DNA of 64,000 bases from a virus. The notes beneath the pieces were generated by a model. That model saw only the letters and a program-made list of their open reading frames with translations, was not told the origin of the DNA and did no database searches. Made by a program: the position numbers and the translations under genes. Numbering within the stretch: the stretch's first letter is position 1; every line of letters starts with the position of its first letter. The stretch is taken from the IMG/VR virus record IMGVR_UViG_3300028837_004134, positions 19,417 through 83,416 of that record; one strand, written 5' to 3'. This document shows positions 1 through 8,743 of the stretch, piece by piece.

Positions 1-3000
1 AAAGGGGTTCAATTGAAGTCCCAAGGCAACGAACGAACCCTGTAATAGCCGCAAGTTCGCGTTTGTGATAGCTGTGTCGGCTTGTTCGAGAGCGGCGTCG
101 AAATCAGGTATGGTTGCTCGCCCACTATCAGCTTTCGATGTAAGGACTCCCGATGACTGCGAGAAGACGGCCATGACTAAATCCGCACTTACAATTAGGC
201 TCTCGGCGGCAGTCCATGTTTCAAGTGAATCTCCAGATAGAGCAGCAGCGGTTACGCTGTCACACCAGTCGGAGTAGGCTGAGATTTCTTGGGGAAGTGG
301 CGCCTTTGAAGCCGAGCTGCTTCTGGTATTGCCGGCTGCCAACACCATTCCTGGTGTGTGCATTGGATACATCGGGGGGGCCGTGCCATGATAGACAAAG
401 AATGCGCCGAGAGTTATTTCAGTCTGAATGGAGATAGCTGTCTCAAGTGCCTCTCCGGCTGCCATTATTGAATGACCAGACTTGTTTACTCCGACCAGAT
501 CGCCAAAAAGCTCCACCGCCTTCTTAACCCACTTAAGCTTGAAAAAACCTTCGTCCATCGCATCAGACAACTCTTGAAGCCTTTCTGCCACACCCATTCC
601 ACCAGCATCTTCTTCGTGCTGGGCTATGACAGCTGCCGACTGATCGGTCATGTCTTTGATATTAGACCACCTATCCTGGAAGTTATCGGTGGCTTCCTCA
701 AGAGTATTGGAGTAGTTGTAGACTGTCGACCAGCTACCGGCGTCATCAAGAGCATCCTGTGTGGAGGGAACATGTATCAGGCTGAGTGCGGCTTCATCAA
801 ACACAATCCGAACGGCTGCATTGTTTATAAGGCAATCCGAGACGTGTTCGCTTGCGAGACAGTTTATTAACCCAGCCTTGACCTGATCGAACAGCATACC
901 CCACGTTCGACGTACATCCTCATCAGGAATGAACCTCCTGATCTCTCCAAAAATGTCGAGAATATATCCAAGGACTGTCTTCAGCACTTTCTTCAGCAGC
1001 TTGGCAATCATCCCACCTTTCTCTCCAAGCGCCAAGAAAGCTAAAGCCGGCGTTATGGCCGATATGGTGTTCTTGACTGCTGAATCCCACATCTCCTCCG
1101 CACCCCTTACTGTCTCTGTTTCCGGTGGTGGGTCTGCTGCATCAGGAATGTAACGGTAACCGGCGTTCACCAACTTAGCTACCATCAAAAGCCTTTGGAA
1201 AGTCTCCAGTTGCACTTCCGTCGGATAGCCGGGTCGGATTACATTATCCACAAACGAATTGGCATCCTGCATTTCATAACTGTTCACGACCGGGATAGGG
1301 ATAATTGTGCCCACAAATAGGTCGATTTCAAGATTCTCCAGGCGATCTTTAATAAAGTCATACTGCGCCAACTCCACCGGCGTTCCATCAGGATTGTGGA
1401 CCTGGTAAGTCACAGAAACTACTTCTGGGCTGTTATCGGCGTTGCTGCTCGTGACGGTCATAACTTCGTTGTACGTACCAGGATTCAGATCAGTGGTGTT
1501 GATGGTAACGGTGATCTCCTGGTAGTTACTCGTACCGTAGTACAGGTCGATATCCAACCAGGGAATCTGCTCATCTATGTACCAGTCCAGCGTACCGCCG
1601 CCCGTATTCGTTATAGTCAAAGTTTGATTATCAGGTAAGACATCATTCTGAGCTGCAGCAAAGTGAAGACTGGAGGGACTTAATTGGATGTGCGGACCAG
1701 ACGAGATCGCATACTCAATGGCCAAGTATTCTGGGCTGTTGTCGGCATTGGTGCTCGTAACCGTCATGACTTCGTTGTAAGTCGCCGGCGCTAAACCCGT
1801 GGTGTTTACGGTTACAGTGATCTCAGCGTAGTTGGATGTGCCGGAAAACGGGGTTATGTCCAGCCAGTCGATTTGTTCGTCTATGTGCCAGTCCAGCGTT
1901 CCGCCACCGGTATTGGATATCTCAAACGTCTGCGGGGTGGGTGTAGGATCATCTTGGACCGCCAAGAAGCTGAGATTAGTTGGCGTCAGTGAAATGTGCG
2001 GACCGGCAGATACAGTATATTCGACCGTCACAAATTGCGGGCTGTTATCGGCGTTGGAGCTGGTCACGGTCATCACTTCATTGTAGGTGCCTGGTGCCAA
2101 ACCGGTGGTATTTATCGTAACCGTTATTTCCTGGCTGTTGCCCGGTCCTTGCCGTATATCAAGATCCAGCCACTCAATCTGCTCATCCACGTACCAGTCA
2201 AGCGTTCCGCCGCCGGTATTTGATATCTCAAACGTCTGCGGGGTGGGTGTAGGATCATCTTGGACCGCCAAGAAGCTGAGATTAGTTGGCGTCAGTGAAA
2301 TGTGCGGACCGGCAGATACAGTATATTCGACCGTCACAAATTGCGGGCTGTTGTCGGCGTTGGAACTGGTAACGGTCATAACTTCATTATATGTCCCCGG
2401 AGCAAGCGATGTTGTGTTGATTGTAGCCGTAATCTCCTGGCTGTTGCTCGTGCCGAAGTAAGGGGTAATATCTAACCAGGAAATCTGCTCGTCAATGTAC
2501 CAGTCCAGTGTACCGCCGCCCGTATTTGATACGGAAAATGTCTGTTCGGTTGGAGCCACACTGTTTTCTGCGCCTTGAAAGATCAAATTCTCTGTCGACA
2601 GTGCGATATGGGGAAGGTCCTGTGATTGATATGCCCAGGGAATCCAATTGACAGGTCCACTGATTCCTGCAGCAATCGTAGCTGAGTCAGTTGTACCCCA
2701 GTAGTTATACTGGGCGTTGGTTGAAGTACCAGATGAATTGACAATATTAAAATCAGTGTTGTCATATATATCACAACTGTAGTCTAAAGAACCACCAATG
2801 ATAAGCGGTCTTGAAGCATTAATATTATAGAGTCCATCTCCCACATTACCGATAATGTGACAGTTTTCAAAAATAATTTCAGAAGCAATTGAACAATACA
2901 CACCACAGTTTAAGTTATTGGCGATTAGACAATGTCTAAAAATCTTGGGATAGTCAGCATCCTTTGACCGAGCATATACACCAGCCTGAGCGACACCGAA

Positions 3001-3171
3001 TAAAGTATCCACTGCCCCGGCATACTTGATATCACAGTAAAGTAAACTATCGGAAAGCGTGTAACTGTGATATTTTATCCCAACCCAGTCACCTGGCTGG
3101 GGGACAGGTGCATTGGAAGTGAAAACTATCCGGTTATCAGGAGTCCCGTTGGCCTCAGCGATAAACCACAT
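1..3171 (-). CDS. Secreted beta-helix / BACON-repeat protein, 3' end outside window
   Basis: This reading frame stays open from about 3192 to the left edge with no stop, so the protein continues beyond the window. The first part is rich in short beta-helix-like turns and includes GTPDNRIVF and an NYWGTTD element typical of right-handed parallel beta-helices. It is followed by four repeats of roughly 100 residues with the pattern GGGTLDWYIDEQ...WLDI...GTSNSQEIT...TYNEVMTVTS, which matches BACON-type Ig-like domains. The remaining 450 or so residues are helical and unfamiliar. The family is extracellular and binding-related. The signal peptide is not in this frame: it lies upstream at 3734 in another frame, so the 5' end is broken or misassembled. 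The start at 3171 is nominal. Confidence 0.75.
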   Translation of the reverse strand, partial: MWFIAEANGTPDNRIVFTSNAPVPQPGDWVGIKYHSYTLSDSLLYCDIKYAGAVDTLFGVAQAGVYARSKDADYPKIFRHCLIANNLNCGVYCSIASEIIFENCHIIGNVGDGLYNINASRPLIIGGSLDYSCDIYDNTDFNIVNSSGTSTNAQYNYWGTTDSATIAAGISGPVNWIPWAYQSQDLPHIALSTENLIFQGAENSVAPTEQTFSVSNTGGGTLDWYIDEQISWLDITPYFGTSNSQEITATINTTSLAPGTYNEVMTVTSSNADNSPQFVTVEYTVSAGPHISLTPTNLSFLAVQDDPTPTPQTFEISNTGGGTLDWYVDEQIEWLDLDIRQGPGNSQEITVTINTTGLAPGTYNEVMTVTSSNADNSPQFVTVEYTVSAGPHISLTPTNLSFLAVQDDPTPTPQTFEISNTGGGTLDWHIDEQIDWLDITPFSGTSNYAEITVTVNTTGLAPATYNEVMTVTSTNADNSPEYLAIEYAISSGPHIQLSPSSLHFAAAQNDVLPDNQTLTITNTGGGTLDWYIDEQIPWLDIDLYYGTSNYQEITVTINTTDLNPGTYNEVMTVTSSNADNSPEVVSVTYQVHNPDGTPVELAQYDFIKDRLENLEIDLFVGTIIPIPVVNSYEMQDANSFVDNVIRPGYPTEVQLETFQRLLMVAKLVNAGYRYIPDAADPPPETETVRGAEEMWDSAVKNTISAITPALAFLALGEKGGMIAKLLKKVLKTVLGYILDIFGEIRRFIPDEDVRRTWGMLFDQVKAGLINCLASEHVSDCLINNAAVRIVFDEAALSLIHVPSTQDALDDAGSWSTVYNYSNTLEEATDNFQDRWSNIKDMTDQSAAVIAQHEEDAGGMGVAERLQELSDAMDEGFFKLKWVKKAVELFGDLVGVNKSGHSIMAAGEALETAISIQTEITLGAFFVYHGTAPPMYPMHTPGMVLAAGNTRSSSASKAPLPQEISAYSDWCDSVTAAALSGDSLETWTAAESLIVSADLVMAVFSQSSGVLTSKADSGRATIPDFDAALEQADTAITNANLRLLQGSFVALGLQLNPF
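1410..2610 (-). repeat. Four tandem BACON-like coding repeats
   Basis: Four in-frame units of about 300 bp encode the GGGTLDW...EQI.WLD...NNT...TYNEVMTVTSSNADNSP pattern. Two neighbouring units share a nearly exact stretch of more than 110 bp with an offset of 306 bp (1921 and 2227), so the repeats were recently homogenised. The plus-strand frames across this stretch are only mirror images of the repeats. Confidence 0.8.
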
Positions 3172-3597
3172 CGTCAAAGTAGTTGCTAACTAAATGGATG
3201 CCCCCACTGTCATTGGAAGAAATTGTGCAATTTTCAATTGAACTGTAAGCAGATCGACCGTAATCATAAATACCATAACCGGTGCAATTAGTAATGGAAC
3301 AATCGACTAATTCCAGAGTGTCAGTACTCGCACCCATAAACACGCCTGATCCAAGAATGGAATCAATCGTGCAGCTCTTAATCTGTTTTAGCTTGTCGGC
3401 CTGACCACGGAAATATACACCAGCCTGAGCGACACCGAACAAGGTATCCACCGCCCCGGCATACTTGATATCACAGTAAAGTAAACTATCGGAAAGCGTG
3501 TAACTGTGATATTTTATCCCAACCCAGTCACCTGGCTGGGGGACAGGTGCATTGGAAGTGAAAACTATCCGGTTATCAGGAGTCCCGTTGGCCTCAG
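2974..3597. repeat. 185-bp direct repeat, two copies 439 bp apart
   Basis: Positions 2974-3158 and 3413-3597 match with three differences by my count. The flanks differ on both sides. The 439-bp offset is not a multiple of three, so the two copies are read in different frames. Confidence 0.85.
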
Positions 3598-3734
3598 ACA
3601 ATGTAAGGACTGCCATCTATGCTTAGTGTAGTATTCGTAGTTATGGCTCCACCAATATAGGTTTGAGCCGTAGAAACATCACTCACAAACAATATTATTG
3701 TTACAACGGATAAAATACAGATAAATACCTTCAT
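3155..3734 (-). pseudogene. Out-of-frame 5' part of the secreted beta-helix gene
   Basis: An ATG at 3734 follows a strong GGGGGA ribosome site and opens a classic signal peptide (MKVFICILSVVTIILFV...STA), but the frame stops after about 45 codons. A second frame, open from 3616 to 3155, carries beta-helix-like sequence (GTPDNRIVF, repeated SIENCTISSN-style turns) and stops just before the main frame begins. Three successive frames are therefore needed to read one protein. A 185-bp direct repeat lies at both breaks, which suggests recombination or an assembly error rather than three genes. Confidence 0.6.
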
Positions 3735-3779
3735 AGCTTCCCCCTGTATCCTAAATGTTTAGATTGATTTCTCAGAAAC

Positions 3780-3820
3780 ATCAAAAAAGCCCGTGTTTTG
3801 AAAACCAACGGGCTGCAGTG
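3780..3820 (-). terminator. Rho-independent terminator
   Basis: Read on the minus strand, a stem AGCCCGT...ACGGGCT with an inner GTTTT/AAAAC pairing is followed by a run of six T. It lies downstream of the gene fragment ending at 3892 and would end that transcript. Confidence 0.7.
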
Positions 3821-3891
3821 CTCTATTGATATATGATTTTGAATTTGACTAACTTCTGGATCGTCGAGTAAGCCCATATAAATAACTCCAA

Positions 3892-4123
3892 TTACGGTTT
3901 ATTCTCAGGAGTGATGGACCAAGATGCATATCTTCCCAATAAAAGAAATATACTCAAACTTTCATGCTTGTCAATCCCGAAAGCCCTTATTGACGAGGGT
4001 TTCCGGACCTTAACTAACTCCTCGTCCTTGACTCCGTCATATGATAAATAGTCACATTCTATGTCTTTTGCAGAAAAAACATCCCTTTGAGTGCGAAATT
4101 TCAAATGTATAACAATATTGTAA
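3892..4123 (-). pseudogene. 3' stump of a resident gene
   Basis: The last 75 or so codons (from about VYNIVIHLKFRTQ to the stop) read as ordinary AT-richer coding sequence with its own terminator downstream. Upstream of about 4123 the frame enters the IS-like end, and the predicted residues become low-complexity junction sequence. I do not recognise the family. The likeliest reading is the surviving C-terminus of a resident gene interrupted by the incoming element. Confidence 0.45.
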
Positions 4124-4131
4124 ACGCCGGA

Positions 4132-4175
4132 GTAAAAGTGTCCCAAGGGGCGGTCGAAAAGTGTGCCACCCAGGC
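4132..4175 (+). mobile_element. IS-like end sequence at the left break of element 1
   Basis: This stretch, with core GGGCGGTCGAAAAGTGTGCC, is about 78% identical over 45 nt to the inverse-oriented sequence at 30923-30967. It resembles end sequences of IS21-type elements as I remember them, but no transposase remains nearby. It sits where element 1 is cut off. Confidence 0.4.
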
Positions 4176-4252
4176 TTCGCCCGAACAGTAAGGACAAGAG
4201 GCCAGCACTACTCGGCACCGGCCCCTTGTTTCATGATGATCTGCGCAGCAAC

Positions 4253-4816
4253 CTACCCCACCTTGCCTTTCTTCGGACAAAGCTTCAACTGGTCGATGGC
4301 GTGTGACCCACCCGCAATGGGAATCTTGCCGGTCTTCGCCTTGTGATCGAACAGTTTCTGTATCTCCAGCTCCAGCTCGATCGGCACTTCCCGCTGGTCA
4401 CACAGCGTGCGAATGTACTGCTCCTGAGTCATCTTGGGCTTCTTGGAGCCGTTTGACACCGCAGAAGCACCTACAGAGCCGTTGCCTGTGCTGTCACGAC
4501 CAAGCTCTTCATAGGCCGTCATGCTGACGTTGGTGGCGAACCTGAACGCTCTGGCCACGGCCCTGGTCTCAGCCATGCGGATCAAGTGCGGCGCGATCCA
4601 CTCGTTCACGTTGTCAGGGCTGGCGTCGCCCAGACCGTGGAAAGTGCCCTTGCTGGTTGTGACTTCGGCCGAGACAACTGCCAGCGGCTGGTCTTTTGTC
4701 GGCATGTGCAACAGGCAGGTTTTGACCGCGTTCAGCCCCTGTCGGTGGGCCTCGTCGAGCAGACCAGCGAACAGGATGTACTCCTTGCCGTTGGTAGGTG
4801 GTGATCGTCGCCGCAC
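4253..4816 (-). CDS. Putative single-strand-annealing/recombination protein of element 1
   Basis: This 187-aa protein has a conserved core GDASPDNV...HLIRMAETRAVARAFR...TAYEELG. That pattern is shared by phage and plasmid proteins loosely related to Rad52-like annealing proteins, so a role in homologous recombination of element DNA is inferred, not proven. The C-terminal third is a variable linker plus a short helical tail. The GTG at 4816 is 4 nt beyond the stop of the preceding gene. An ATG in another frame overlaps that stop, so a start-region frame problem is possible. It is the last intact gene before the truncated left end; element 2 has a DUF669-like gene plus a nuclease at the equivalent place. 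Confidence 0.6.
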   Translation of the reverse strand: MRRRSPPTNGKEYILFAGLLDEAHRQGLNAVKTCLLHMPTKDQPLAVVSAEVTTSKGTFHGLGDASPDNVNEWIAPHLIRMAETRAVARAFRFATNVSMTAYEELGRDSTGNGSVGASAVSNGSKKPKMTQEQYIRTLCDQREVPIELELEIQKLFDHKAKTGKIPIAGGSHAIDQLKLCPKKGKVG

Positions 4817-4819
4817 CCA

Positions 4820-5134
4820 TCACGCGGCCCCCGTGGCTTTCAGCTCCGGAGAAACCGGATGCGCGTCTCCGACCCTTTCGACCTTGAACGCCTCTTCACC
4901 GAACTCACGGGAGAGGAACCCGGTGAAAATCCGGGCGATGGCGCGTCCGACATCAGTCGCCGCGTCCACCACGCAGGAACGCTTTTTCGAGTCCAGGCAG
5001 AAGGACGCATCAAGTCGTACCAAAGCTCGACCGTGCAGGCTCTCGGCGGCGAGCACGGCAAGGAGCAGAGACTCCTCGACGTCCCGGAATGGGACCTTGG
5101 TGTTGAAGTTGTATCTGTAGAGTTCGCGGTTCAT
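4820..5134 (-). CDS. Conserved element protein of unknown function (copy 1)
   Basis: This 104-aa protein (MNRELYRYNF...) is strongly similar to the protein at 54801-55127 in element 2. It has no motif I can tie to a function. The conserved core is EESLLLAVLAAESLHGR, a patch with LDSKKRSCVVDA, then TGFLSREFGEEAF. The start at 5134 is chosen because GGAGG lies 7 nt upstream; an upstream ATG at 5152 lacks a good site. A sigma-type promoter motif lies about 100 nt upstream, between it and the sigma factor gene. The position before a recombination gene in both elements suggests an early-function protein, which is inference. Confidence 0.7.
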   Translation of the reverse strand: MNRELYRYNFNTKVPFRDVEESLLLAVLAAESLHGRALVRLDASFCLDSKKRSCVVDAATDVGRAIARIFTGFLSREFGEEAFKVERVGDAHPVSPELKATGAA

Positions 5135-5230
5135 TGTCTTTCCTCCGTTCATTGCGGTCCGTTTGGAGGGCGCGTCCGGGCCGGATACCGTTGGAGTTTC
5201 TCGAACGCCTTGCCGGCATCCGACCCGGTC

Positions 5231-5261
5231 AATACCTACCGGAAGCGACTCCGGACCGTCG
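5231..5261 (-). promoter_or_regulatory. Putative element sigma promoter, site 1
   Basis: In the minus direction CGACG is followed by 13 nt and then TTCCGGTAGGTATT. The same two blocks with the same 13-nt gap precede seven other minus-strand units in this window. It drives the gene starting at 5134. Confidence 0.6.
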
Positions 5262-5266
5262 GGCGG

Positions 5267-5851
5267 TCAGAGGTAGTCCCTCAGTCCGGCGTCCTCGAAG
5301 ATTGCACACAGCTTTTTGCGGGACTCATAGATCGTTCCCCTCGGAATCCCTGTATCGCGGGAGATCTCGGTGATGCTTTCCGTTTTGAGGCGCTTGCACA
5401 GTTCGCGCAGTTCGGGCGGGAGCTTCTCGATTGTTCTCTGGACATCAAGGGAAAGATCGCGCAACTCCCACGCGGGTCGTGCAAGCTTGCTGGTGCGGCG
5501 CAGGTAGTCCTCCTGGTCGATGGTCTCCATGCGCTCCACAGAGCTGCCTTCTTCGTCCTCGAACCGGTCGTTCAGGGAGCAGCGGAGGCGATAATCCCGC
5601 ATACCGGCTTTCTGCGATTCGATAATGGTGGCGGTTTTGTGCTCTACCACCCGGGTGATGAAGGTGTTGCGCTGAGCACGTCTGGGATCGTATTTCGGCA
5701 GTCGTCGGAGCAAGTCCAGCATCATATCCTGCTCCAGGTCCTCGCGGTCGGACTCGGTGAATCCGACCCTCCCGACCAATTGTCTGGCCTTGTACTTGAT
5801 TAGTCGAACGGCATATTCGTCGACTGCTTCCGGGTGATTGTCGAAACCCAT
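5267..5851 (-). CDS. Element-encoded small sigma factor (copy 1)
   Basis: This 194-aa protein has the two-part layout of an ECF-like sigma-70 factor. Residues about 10-95 match region 2 (YAVRLIKYKARQLV...DREDLEQDMMLDLLRRLP) and the last 60 match region 4 (IEKLPPELRELCKRL...EISRDTGIPRGTIYESRKKL). It should direct RNA polymerase to promoters of the element. GGAGG lies just upstream of the ATG, and the messenger begins with a conserved structured leader. The element 2 copy at 55265-55852 is nearly identical. An eight-member promoter-like motif in the window is a candidate target. It could also be a transcription regulator that lost polymerase binding, but both regions look intact. Confidence 0.8.
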   Translation of the reverse strand: MGFDNHPEAVDEYAVRLIKYKARQLVGRVGFTESDREDLEQDMMLDLLRRLPKYDPRRAQRNTFITRVVEHKTATIIESQKAGMRDYRLRCSLNDRFEDEEGSSVERMETIDQEDYLRRTSKLARPAWELRDLSLDVQRTIEKLPPELRELCKRLKTESITEISRDTGIPRGTIYESRKKLCAIFEDAGLRDYL

Positions 5852-5860
5852 TTGGACCTC

Positions 5861-5970
5861 CTCGTGGCCGAGGGGGCGTGGGTGCCGACGGAAGCAGTGA
5901 CCACTATGAGAAGAGGCGTCGCAGGTTCACCGCGTCAGCGGCACCCACAACGCCTCCACTTCGTGGCCGG
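5861..5970 (-). promoter_or_regulatory. Conserved structured leader of the sigma gene (copy 1)
   Basis: The 5' leader can form a 9-bp stem GTGGGTGCC/GGCACCCAC (5878-5886 with 5940-5948). A competing small hairpin CCGC/GCGG (5930-5933 with 5938-5941) overlaps its right arm. The same arms occur in element 2, while the small loop differs (GTCA versus ATCT). GGCCACGA occurs on both sides of the structure, one copy next to the ribosome site. A switch-like control of sigma translation is inferred. Confidence 0.5.
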
Positions 5971-6026
5971 TTAGTTGTCAGGTAGCGAAAAGCTCATTTC
6001 ACAATTGGGGAGCCAACCCCCCGTTC

Positions 6027-6365
6027 TCAGGCAGTGTTCTCCTCGACATTCATTTTGAATGGGAGGCCGTGTTTGATCTCGAGCGAGTGGATGACTCCGT
6101 TACCCAATGCTTCAACCTGTGTGAAAAAATCGCACACTTGAGCCTTGAGCACGAAATCCTGCTTGGTGGCCTCCGGTCGTGGGCCGTTTTCCGCGCAGAA
6201 CTTTATCTCCCTGACCACACGCGGCGGCGGATCAAGGACTAACTCGCCCTCACGGATGACGATCCCCTCGATGCAACCAAAGTTGATGTGCTGCATCAAC
6301 TCGATTAGCTGCGTCTTCGGTTGCGAGAGGGAAGACTTCGTAGCGTCACGTTCGGTCTCCTGCAT
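6027..6365 (-). CDS. Conserved element protein of unknown function (copy 1)
   Basis: This 112-aa protein starts at an ATG with AAGGAG 4 nt upstream. It is closely similar to 56027-56365 in element 2, which confirms it is a real gene. Recognisable pieces are HINFGCIEGIVIREGELV, a beta-strand-like segment, and VREIKFCAENGPRPEA. No catalytic motif is visible and I do not recognise the family. It lies between the HTH protein (6558-7541) and the sigma gene in both elements, so it is probably part of the same leftward early transcript. Confidence 0.7.
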   Translation of the reverse strand: MQETERDATKSSLSQPKTQLIELMQHINFGCIEGIVIREGELVLDPPPRVVREIKFCAENGPRPEATKQDFVLKAQVCDFFTQVEALGNGVIHSLEIKHGLPFKMNVEENTA

Positions 6366-6557
6366 ATGACTCCTTCAATCCGAGGGTCTTCTGAATGAGC
6401 AGCGCACCGTGCGCTAGCCCGTCACCCTTCGGAGGAATTGCAGGAAACGATTGCAGGAGGTGTGGAGGCGTCCGCAACCTCGTTAGCTAAAAGGACTACG
6501 GCGCGTGGATATGATAATTGCAGTTGCAGGAAGTCGTGCAAACTGCAATGAGGAAGG

Positions 6558-7541
6558 TTACCCCTTGAACCTCATAACTTGTTGAAGATCGTTGGCGGTT
6601 TCCCAGAGAATGCCGATCTCCCTGTCTAAAGGATCGTTAATTGCTCTGGATATGGAAGATATGCTGACATTCAGTTGAGCGGCAAGTTGCTTCTGGGTAG
6701 GTCGAAGCAGCAGTAGAGGACTAATCCCGCGATCGCGTGATTTGTATGCGTGATCGCGTGCTGCCCGCAGGTGTTCTCTTAGTGCCTGCTTAAGACCATC
6801 GATGGTAGCAGTCCGTGTGGCACGCTTCTTGGGTTTCTTCTTGGCCGCTTTGCGTGTAGCCCGGTTCCCAGTTGCCTCGGCCTTGACGAGCCCCGTATTG
6901 CGCTTTCTGCGAAGTTCATCCAGACGTTTCACAACCTCTTGACCGGGAATGAGCTTCTTCTTGATCTCGTCATACTCATTGAGTGGTATGGCAGGCAAGT
7001 CCGAAACATCGAGAGTGAGAAGAGCTAACTCACGAAGCCTCGCTTCCGTCTCCTCCCCGAAGACTGTAGAATCGGGCCTGATGATAACACACGGTACGGA
7101 CATAATCTGATCACCGTCGAGATCCTTGCCGCCAGGGTAGGGAATCACATGTCTCACTACAGTAGTTGCAGGCAGTGCTGGCGAGTACTCGGCAATGAGA
7201 GGGAAAGACGAGAAAGCCTCCACGATGGCGCACGCTGGACAGGCGCCGATCAGAGTGTTCAACTCATGTAGATGCGCCAGTGCCTCGTGTATATCTCTTT
7301 GTACATCGTTCCATCGCTTCTCCCTCTTTCGCTTAGAGGCAGTCCTTAGTTGAAACAGGGATAACTCAACGCGGCCGCGGAACTCGCTGCACGAGAACCC
7401 TTTGCAGTGATACTCGCAGAAGACCCATGCCAGATTCTCAAGACATTTCCAAGCCCATCGCGCTGCGGCGCGTCGGTCTGAATGCTCTTGGAAGTTAACG
7501 TCGAAGTGGGATTTGGCGCAACGGTTCTTAGTCATGGCCAT
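6558..7541 (-). CDS. Element protein with C-terminal helix-turn-helix (copy 1)
   Basis: This 327-aa protein has a counterpart at 56557-57540 in element 2. The middle holds a Cys-containing patch (GACPACAIVEAFSS). A basic lysine/arginine-rich linker follows, and the last 50 residues form a helix-turn-helix (PTQKQLAAQLNVSISSISRAI). DNA binding through the C-terminus is well supported; the role of the N-terminal 200 residues is unknown. It follows the LexA-type repressor by 7 nt and may be its partner in control of the element. Confidence 0.65.
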   Translation of the reverse strand: MAMTKNRCAKSHFDVNFQEHSDRRAAARWAWKCLENLAWVFCEYHCKGFSCSEFRGRVELSLFQLRTASKRKREKRWNDVQRDIHEALAHLHELNTLIGACPACAIVEAFSSFPLIAEYSPALPATTVVRHVIPYPGGKDLDGDQIMSVPCVIIRPDSTVFGEETEARLRELALLTLDVSDLPAIPLNEYDEIKKKLIPGQEVVKRLDELRRKRNTGLVKAEATGNRATRKAAKKKPKKRATRTATIDGLKQALREHLRAARDHAYKSRDRGISPLLLLRPTQKQLAAQLNVSISSISRAINDPLDREIGILWETANDLQQVMRFKG

Positions 7542-7548
7542 TTTGATT

Positions 7549-8199
7549 TCACTTTTTTCGGATTGGCCGCCTCACTCCGATGACCTTTCCAAGGATGCAA
7601 AATCCGTCGTCAGGCCCAATCGGAATGGGTTGGTGTTTCAGATTCTCCGGCCTAAGTTCGATCTTCTCGTCACGAATGTAAAGCCGCTTCACAGTCGCCT
7701 CGTCGCCAAGCAAGGCCACCACGATATCTCCGCTCTCAGCCACTGGCTGCTGGCGGACCACTACGAAGTCCTGGTCGTTGATACCAGCGTCGACCATACT
7801 GTCACCGGCGATTTCCAACGCGAAACAACGCCCCGACTGTGCGATTCTATCTTCGACCAAGATCTCGCCGATGATGTTCTCCTCAGCGAGAATCGGTTGT
7901 CCTGCAGCTACCTGGCCGACAATAGGCACGGGCAATAAATTCGAGGTTTCATCCTCCGGTTCGCAAATGACAGCAAGCCCCCGCGCCTTGCGTGGTTCTC
8001 TCCGCAGAAAGCCCTTCCGCACGAGTTGGTTCACTTGGTCATGGGCGCTGGCGTGCGATATCCCGAGGATGTCTGCGAGTTCCTTGATCGTTGGAGGAAA
8101 TCCTCGCTGGTGTAAGAATCGACGGATATCCTTCAATGTCCTACGCTGTGGGTCGGTTATTTCCTGAACGGGGCGTCTGCCTCTTGGTTTGCTATTCAT
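7549..8199 (-). CDS. lexA: LexA-family repressor
   Basis: This 216-aa protein has an N-terminal winged helix (LKDIRRFLHQRGFPPTIKEL...ISHASAHDQVNQLVRKGF) and a C-terminal S24 self-cleavage domain. The Ala-Gly cleavage site is at about residues 99-100 (QVAAGQP), the catalytic serine at about 134 (AGDSM) and the catalytic lysine at about 171 (EATVKRL). LexA-type repressors cleave themselves with activated RecA after DNA damage. As the repressor of a mobile element this would make element 1 damage-inducible. The ATG at 8199 with AAGGG upstream is preferred over the GTG at 8208. The upstream gene ends at 8205, so the two are co-transcribed. Only its 3' end survives in element 2. Confidence 0.85.
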   Translation of the reverse strand: MNSKPRGRRPVQEITDPQRRTLKDIRRFLHQRGFPPTIKELADILGISHASAHDQVNQLVRKGFLRREPRKARGLAVICEPEDETSNLLPVPIVGQVAAGQPILAEENIIGEILVEDRIAQSGRCFALEIAGDSMVDAGINDQDFVVVRQQPVAESGDIVVALLGDEATVKRLYIRDEKIELRPENLKHQPIPIGPDDGFCILGKVIGVRRPIRKK

Positions 8200-8204
8200 G
8201 AGAG

Positions 8205-8735
8205 TCACCCTTCGTAGTCTCTCAGAAGATTGAAATTGTCTTGGTACTTCTCAAAGCGGGGGCGAGGCGTAACCTGGCCGGTCTTCCGGCTGACATTCGT
8301 GAACATTATCCGATACTTCCCTGCGTTCTTCCCTGTCTTGTTCTGATTTGCCTCCTTCACAAGGTCGAGGGAGGGGACGACCCAATAGTGATCGGCTTGT
8401 TCAGAGTAGAAGATGAAGAAGAAGTTCGACCTCGGGTTTCGAACTTCCATAGCAGCGAACGTTCCGGCACTTCTTGGATTGCAGTCTTTCGAACGCGCCT
8501 TGATCTGGATATCCAGGTATGTCGGATCGCCATCCACTTCCTTGCGAACCACGCAATCAATCTGTTGGTCATCCACCAGCGTGAGGTAAACGTCAAAACC
8601 ACGACGCAGCAGTTCTGCGATTGCAACGAACTCCTGGCGTTTGCCGAACGATGCTGAACTCCTAAACGACACTTCCGTTCTCCACCAACAATTCGAGCCG
8701 AGGTGTGCCGTCGGCGCATACCACGGCGAATTCAT
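8205..8735 (-). CDS. PD-(D/E)XK-like protein beside the LexA repressor
   Basis: The core reads GKRQEFVAIAELLRRGFDVY...QQIDCVVRKE...YLDIQIKAR. The spacing of the aspartate in QQID and the QIK motif fits PD-(D/E)XK nuclease-fold proteins such as the DUF4365 type, with glutamine in place of the usual glutamate. A nuclease or DNA-binding function is inferred. Two starts are possible: ATG at 8735, about one base from the predicted transcription start (leaderless), or GTG at 8672, which has GGAG 7 nt upstream. It is followed directly by lexA, so both share one promoter. It is absent from element 2. Confidence 0.65.
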   Translation of the reverse strand: MNSPWYAPTAHLGSNCWWRTEVSFRSSASFGKRQEFVAIAELLRRGFDVYLTLVDDQQIDCVVRKEVDGDPTYLDIQIKARSKDCNPRSAGTFAAMEVRNPRSNFFFIFYSEQADHYWVVPSLDLVKEANQNKTGKNAGKYRIMFTNVSRKTGQVTPRPRFEKYQDNFNLLRDYEG

Positions 8736-8743
8736 AAGGTAGT

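Noticed and set aside
65-2461. Several plus-strand frames, including near-identical repeated ones at 1832-2461
   Set aside because: They are mirror images of the minus-strand secreted gene, whose frame is continuous and has recognisable domains.
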